From positions 6,672,501 to 6,736,500 of the forward strand of contig NZ_CP150919.1 of assembly GCF_039909015.1 (NCBI RefSeq): a stretch of DNA of 64,000 bases, in the 5' to 3' direction. Shown one piece after another: positions 61,193 to 64,000 of this stretch. This stretch comes from Pseudomonas grandcourensis (lineage in GTDB: Bacteria > Pseudomonadota > Gammaproteobacteria > Pseudomonadales > Pseudomonadaceae). A model generated the notes under the pieces. The model was given only the letters and a program-made list of their open reading frames with translations, searched no databases and was not told the DNA's origin. The position numbers and the translations under genes are program-made. How positions within the stretch are numbered: the first letter of the stretch is position 1; every line of letters starts with the position of its first letter.

Positions 61193-63223
61193 TCAGATAT
61201 CGAGTACCAACGGCTGCGCCCCCTGCGCCGGAATCGCACAACAAATCAGCACCTGTCCGTCATCCGGCACCTCCGCTGGCGGCAGTGGGTAATGCACCTG
61301 ACCGCTGATCAGGCGTGTGCTGCAGGTGCCGCAAGAACCGCCGCGACAACTGAATTCCGGACGCAGGCCACGGCTTTCCGCCAACTCCAGCAAGCTACCG
61401 CCGTCTGGCTGCCAGCGCGCCTCCTTGGCCGAACGCTGGAACACCACGGGCACGGACGTGGTGGCGGCTGGCGGTTGCTCGATCACCACCGCATCGGGGT
61501 CCGGTCGCCGGCGCAAGGTGGACGGGCCGAAGGTTTCGGCGTGAATCCGCGAATCGCGAATGTCCAACTCGCGCAAGCCGTCGTACAGCGACTGGGTAAA
61601 ACTCCCGGGACCACAGACGACAAAATCCAGCTGTTCGTAGTCCTCGACTGTCAGCAGATCCTTGAGCAGCGCGACGTCGATCCGTCCACTGAGGTCGAAA
61701 TCCTCTCCTTGTATTGCCTCGGCTTCCGGTTGGCTGAGCAACCGCACCACCCGCACCGCGTCCCCGGCATCCTCGAGCAAGCGATCCAGCTCCTGGCGAA
61801 ACGGCTGGTCGGCCAGCGTGCGCGAACTCTGGATGAACCATGTCGGCCGGATACGGCGGGTGCGCAATCCCTGGTAAACCACCTCCCGCAGCATCGACAA
61901 CAGCGGCGTGATGCCGACCCCGGCCGCCAGCAACACCAAAGGCCGACGCTCATGGGGCGCTACGGTGAAATGTCCTTGCGGCGCCCGCGCTTCCAACAGG
62001 TCGCCGACACGAATCTGCTCATGCAAATGCGTAGACACCTGCCCGTCACGCTTCACGCTGATGCGGAAAAAGTCATCGGACGGCGCGCTCGATAGGCTGT
62101 ACGTGCGAATGTGCACATCGCCGTCAATGTTGAAGCGCAGGGGCAAATGCTGCCCGGCCTGGAACAGTGGCAACCCGGCCCCATCGGCGGGCTCCAGGTA
62201 AATCGAGCGAATGCTGTGGCTTTGCGCTTCAATCCGCACCACCCGTAACGGCCGCCATTGATCGCCCAAGGCCTTGGCTTGCAAACGCGCCTTGGCCTGC
62301 TCCCATGTGCCGGTGAGCAAACTGGTCGGTGAAACACCGTCGAAGCGCCAGCGCAACGCCAGGGCGGCCGGGCGACGTACCACCTGCTCGACATCGATTG
62401 TCCACAGGCGCTCGGCCCCCTGGAACGCCTCGACCTGAGGGCCTTCCAGGATGATTTCGGTGCGCCCGCTGAGCTGCAGCAAATCACCGGTATTGAAATC
62501 GATGAACAACAACCCGGCCCGGGGATTGAGCAGCAGGTTGCCCAAGGTGTTGAAATGCAGGTTGCCGGCGAAGTCCGGAATGGTCAGGCGATTGCCTTCC
62601 ACCTGTACGAAACCGGCCTGACCGCCGCGGTGCGACACATCCACCGAACGTTCACCGTCGACATCCACATAACTGGCAACGAAGAACGTGTCCGCCTCGG
62701 CGATCATGGCTTTGGCCGCGTCATCCAGTTCGTTGAAATGCCGGGCGGCACGCGTCGAGGGATCGACCAGCGGCACCGAGCGAAACTGGCGCAACTGTAT
62801 GTACTGCGGGCAATTGCCGAAGGACTGATCCACCGTCACCGCGAAACCGTCCGAGGACATGGCGCGGACATGCCCATTGATGCGGTTGCGGCGGCGGGTG
62901 TGCAACTCGATGCCCAACAGACCGATGGCCGAACCGTCGCTCAACTGCGCGGGATCATCAAAGGCCGGAAGGCTGCGAAATTGCAGCAAGCCAGGTTCTG
63001 GCGAGTGTGCGAAACCGGGCTGGCCTTCGAGGATGCTGGCCCAGGGATGACCGTCGGCATCCACCGCTGCGTACAGCATGAACGGCAATTGCTGATAGAA
63101 GGTGCGGTGCTGGTCCGGCATCTCGCTGCGAATCACTTTACGACCGAACACCTCCATTCGTTCGGCAACGCCCACATGCGCCTGCAGTTGTTTCTCGCCG
63201 GCATGCCAGGGTGAACGGTCCAT
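61193..63223 (-). CDS. PNPOx-like / ferredoxin reductase / 2Fe-2S fusion oxidoreductase
   Basis: A 676-residue three-part protein. The N-terminal 310 residues are a pyridoxamine-phosphate-oxidase-like flavin split barrel (FYQQLPFMLYAAVDADGHPW and LNPRAGLLFIDFNTGDLLQL). From about 325 follows an FAD-binding reductase domain with HIRTYSLSSAPSDDFFRISV, then an NAD-binding domain with LLAAGVGITPLLSMLREVVY. The C-terminal 90 residues are a plant-type 2Fe-2S ferredoxin domain (FSCRGGSCGTCSTRL and LICC, four cysteine ligands). Electron flow NAD(P)H to FAD to 2Fe-2S is expected; the final acceptor is unknown. GGGAG precedes the ATG. It follows the GST gene by 63 nt. Confidence 0.9.
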   Translation of the reverse strand: MDRSPWHAGEKQLQAHVGVAERMEVFGRKVIRSEMPDQHRTFYQQLPFMLYAAVDADGHPWASILEGQPGFAHSPEPGLLQFRSLPAFDDPAQLSDGSAIGLLGIELHTRRRNRINGHVRAMSSDGFAVTVDQSFGNCPQYIQLRQFRSVPLVDPSTRAARHFNELDDAAKAMIAEADTFFVASYVDVDGERSVDVSHRGGQAGFVQVEGNRLTIPDFAGNLHFNTLGNLLLNPRAGLLFIDFNTGDLLQLSGRTEIILEGPQVEAFQGAERLWTIDVEQVVRRPAALALRWRFDGVSPTSLLTGTWEQAKARLQAKALGDQWRPLRVVRIEAQSHSIRSIYLEPADGAGLPLFQAGQHLPLRFNIDGDVHIRTYSLSSAPSDDFFRISVKRDGQVSTHLHEQIRVGDLLEARAPQGHFTVAPHERRPLVLLAAGVGITPLLSMLREVVYQGLRTRRIRPTWFIQSSRTLADQPFRQELDRLLEDAGDAVRVVRLLSQPEAEAIQGEDFDLSGRIDVALLKDLLTVEDYEQLDFVVCGPGSFTQSLYDGLRELDIRDSRIHAETFGPSTLRRRPDPDAVVIEQPPAATTSVPVVFQRSAKEARWQPDGGSLLELAESRGLRPEFSCRGGSCGTCSTRLISGQVHYPLPPAEVPDDGQVLICCAIPAQGAQPLVLDI

Positions 63224-63286
63224 ACGGCTGCTCCCTTGCGCCTCTGGCGCAGAACGGGGCGGCCCGGTGTTGCCGGGCCGCCAGCA

Positions 63287-63913
63287 TCAAGCGGTTTTTT
63301 GCAGACCGGCGACGGTGCGCGGCATGCCGACAAAACCCGGCAAGGCTTCGATACGGGCCAGCCAGGCGCGAATGTTGGCGTACTCGTCCAGCGACACATT
63401 GCCCTCGGGCGCGTGGGCGATGTAGCTGTAGGCGGCGACGTCGGCAATCGTCGGTTCAGTGCCGGCCAGGTAAGGCGTGTTGGCCAGTTCTTGATCGATC
63501 ACTTTGAGCACGGTATGGGCGTAGGCAATCACTTCCGCAGCGTTGTAAGGCGCGCCAAACACAGTGATCAATCTTGCCCGGGCAGGGCCGAAGGCAATCG
63601 GACCGGCAGCCGTCGACAACCAGCGCTGGACCTTGGCGGCCCCTACCGGATCAGCCGGCAGCCAGCGACCGTTGCCGTACTTTTGCGCCAGATAAACCAG
63701 AATCGCGTTGGAATCGGCCAACACCACGCCCTGGTCATCGATCACCGGCACCTGACCGAATGCATTGAGCGCCAGAAACGCCGGTTGCTTGTGTTCGCCC
63801 TTGGCGAGGTCAACGAAGATCAATTCGGTCGGCAATTTCAGCAGGGACAGCATCAACTCGACCCGATGAGCATGGCCGGAACGGGGGAAGTTGTAGAGTT
63901 TGATCGCTTGCAT
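63287..63913 (-). CDS. Glutathione S-transferase family protein
   Basis: A 208-residue GST. The N-terminal thioredoxin-like domain has [40 protein letters not shown] (the conserved VP and [DE]S glutathione-binding residues). The C-terminal helical domain has the N-capping motif [15 protein letters not shown]. The active residue may be S14/H16-type as in bacterial theta/beta-like GSTs. The ATG at 63913 has GAGGTG 6 nt upstream; a GTG three codons earlier overlaps that site and is rejected. It is first of a likely two-gene operon with the fusion oxidoreductase. Confidence 0.9.
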   Translation of the reverse strand: MQAIKLYNFPRSGHAHRVELMLSLLKLPTELIFVDLAKGEHKQPAFLALNAFGQVPVIDDQGVVLADSNAILVYLAQKYGNGRWLPADPVGAAKVQRWLSTAAGPIAFGPARARLITVFGAPYNAAEVIAYAHTVLKVIDQELANTPYLAGTEPTIADVAAYSYIAHAPEGNVSLDEYANIRAWLARIEALPGFVGMPRTVAGLQKTA

Positions 63914-64000
63914 GGTCGACACCTCGGGGTGAGTGGTGCTGTTCAGGAGTGAGATGGGTCGTATCTTCTACTCACATCCAAAACAACAGAATCACCAGCC

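Overview
The window reads as chromosomal DNA of a fluorescent Pseudomonas (P. fluorescens/P. putida-like). The evidence is high GC with typical Pseudomonas codon use, many copies of the genus-typical REP palindrome (core near GTGGGAGCGGGCTTGCTCGCGAA), and gene neighbourhoods known from the genus: pycB-pycA-pycR-hexR-GGDEF/EAL-uvrD, aphA-potF, and a zinc-starvation block around folE2. No rRNA, tRNA, CRISPR array or intact insertion sequence was seen. Nearly all the sequence codes for protein; about 55 genes are called, the first cut by the left edge.

Layout. 1-9 kb is amino-acid and polyamine catabolism: a HypT-like LysR regulator (partial), aspA, an alanine/glycine:Na+ symporter, a type I asparaginase, an AraC regulator, an acetylpolyamine amidohydrolase and its polyamine-binding protein. 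8.9-14.4 kb is an accessory insertion: an AT-rich orphan gene, a decayed fragment resembling the 3' end of potF, and a 1,532-residue dermonecrotic-toxin-like protein. 14.4-19.6 kb holds a MocR/PdxR regulator (its linker is coded by a 12-bp tandem array resembling DnaA boxes), a PaiB-like protein, two acetyltransferases and a hipA-hipB pair in reversed order. 19.8-31 kb is the two-subunit pyruvate carboxylase with its LysR regulator, hexR with a palindromic operator, a c-di-GMP enzyme and uvrD. 31-37 kb is assorted housekeeping: an EamA transporter, a Tim44-like protein, a SUKH protein, a CPA2 antiporter, a thioesterase and pdxY.

37-55 kb is the most coherent part and looks like a zinc-starvation response. 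It has two COG0523 (CobW/ZigA) GTPases, two small secreted cysteine-containing proteins, zinc-independent GTP cyclohydrolase folE2, a cluster A-I metal ABC importer, a gamma-carbonic anhydrase and a threonyl-tRNA synthetase relative with its catalytic core deleted. After an intervening lipid block (cardiolipin synthase, cyclopropane-fatty-acid synthase) comes an HmtA-type P1B ATPase in an operon with three SPFH/Band-7 proteins, one with a 16-histidine N-terminus. Three Zur-box-like palindromes (39747, 40319, 54837) sit upstream of zigA and a secreted-protein gene, folE2, and the SPFH-hmtA operon.

55-64 kb holds lpd3, an Lrp regulator divergent from a LysE exporter, a TPR protein overlapping a DUF3142 lipoprotein gene, a PNPOx-like/flavin/2Fe-2S fusion and a glutathione S-transferase.

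Starts were chosen by Shine-Dalgarno spacing, signal peptides and family alignments recalled from knowledge. Nothing was checked by database search. Function names therefore rest on visible motifs, overall resemblance and synteny.
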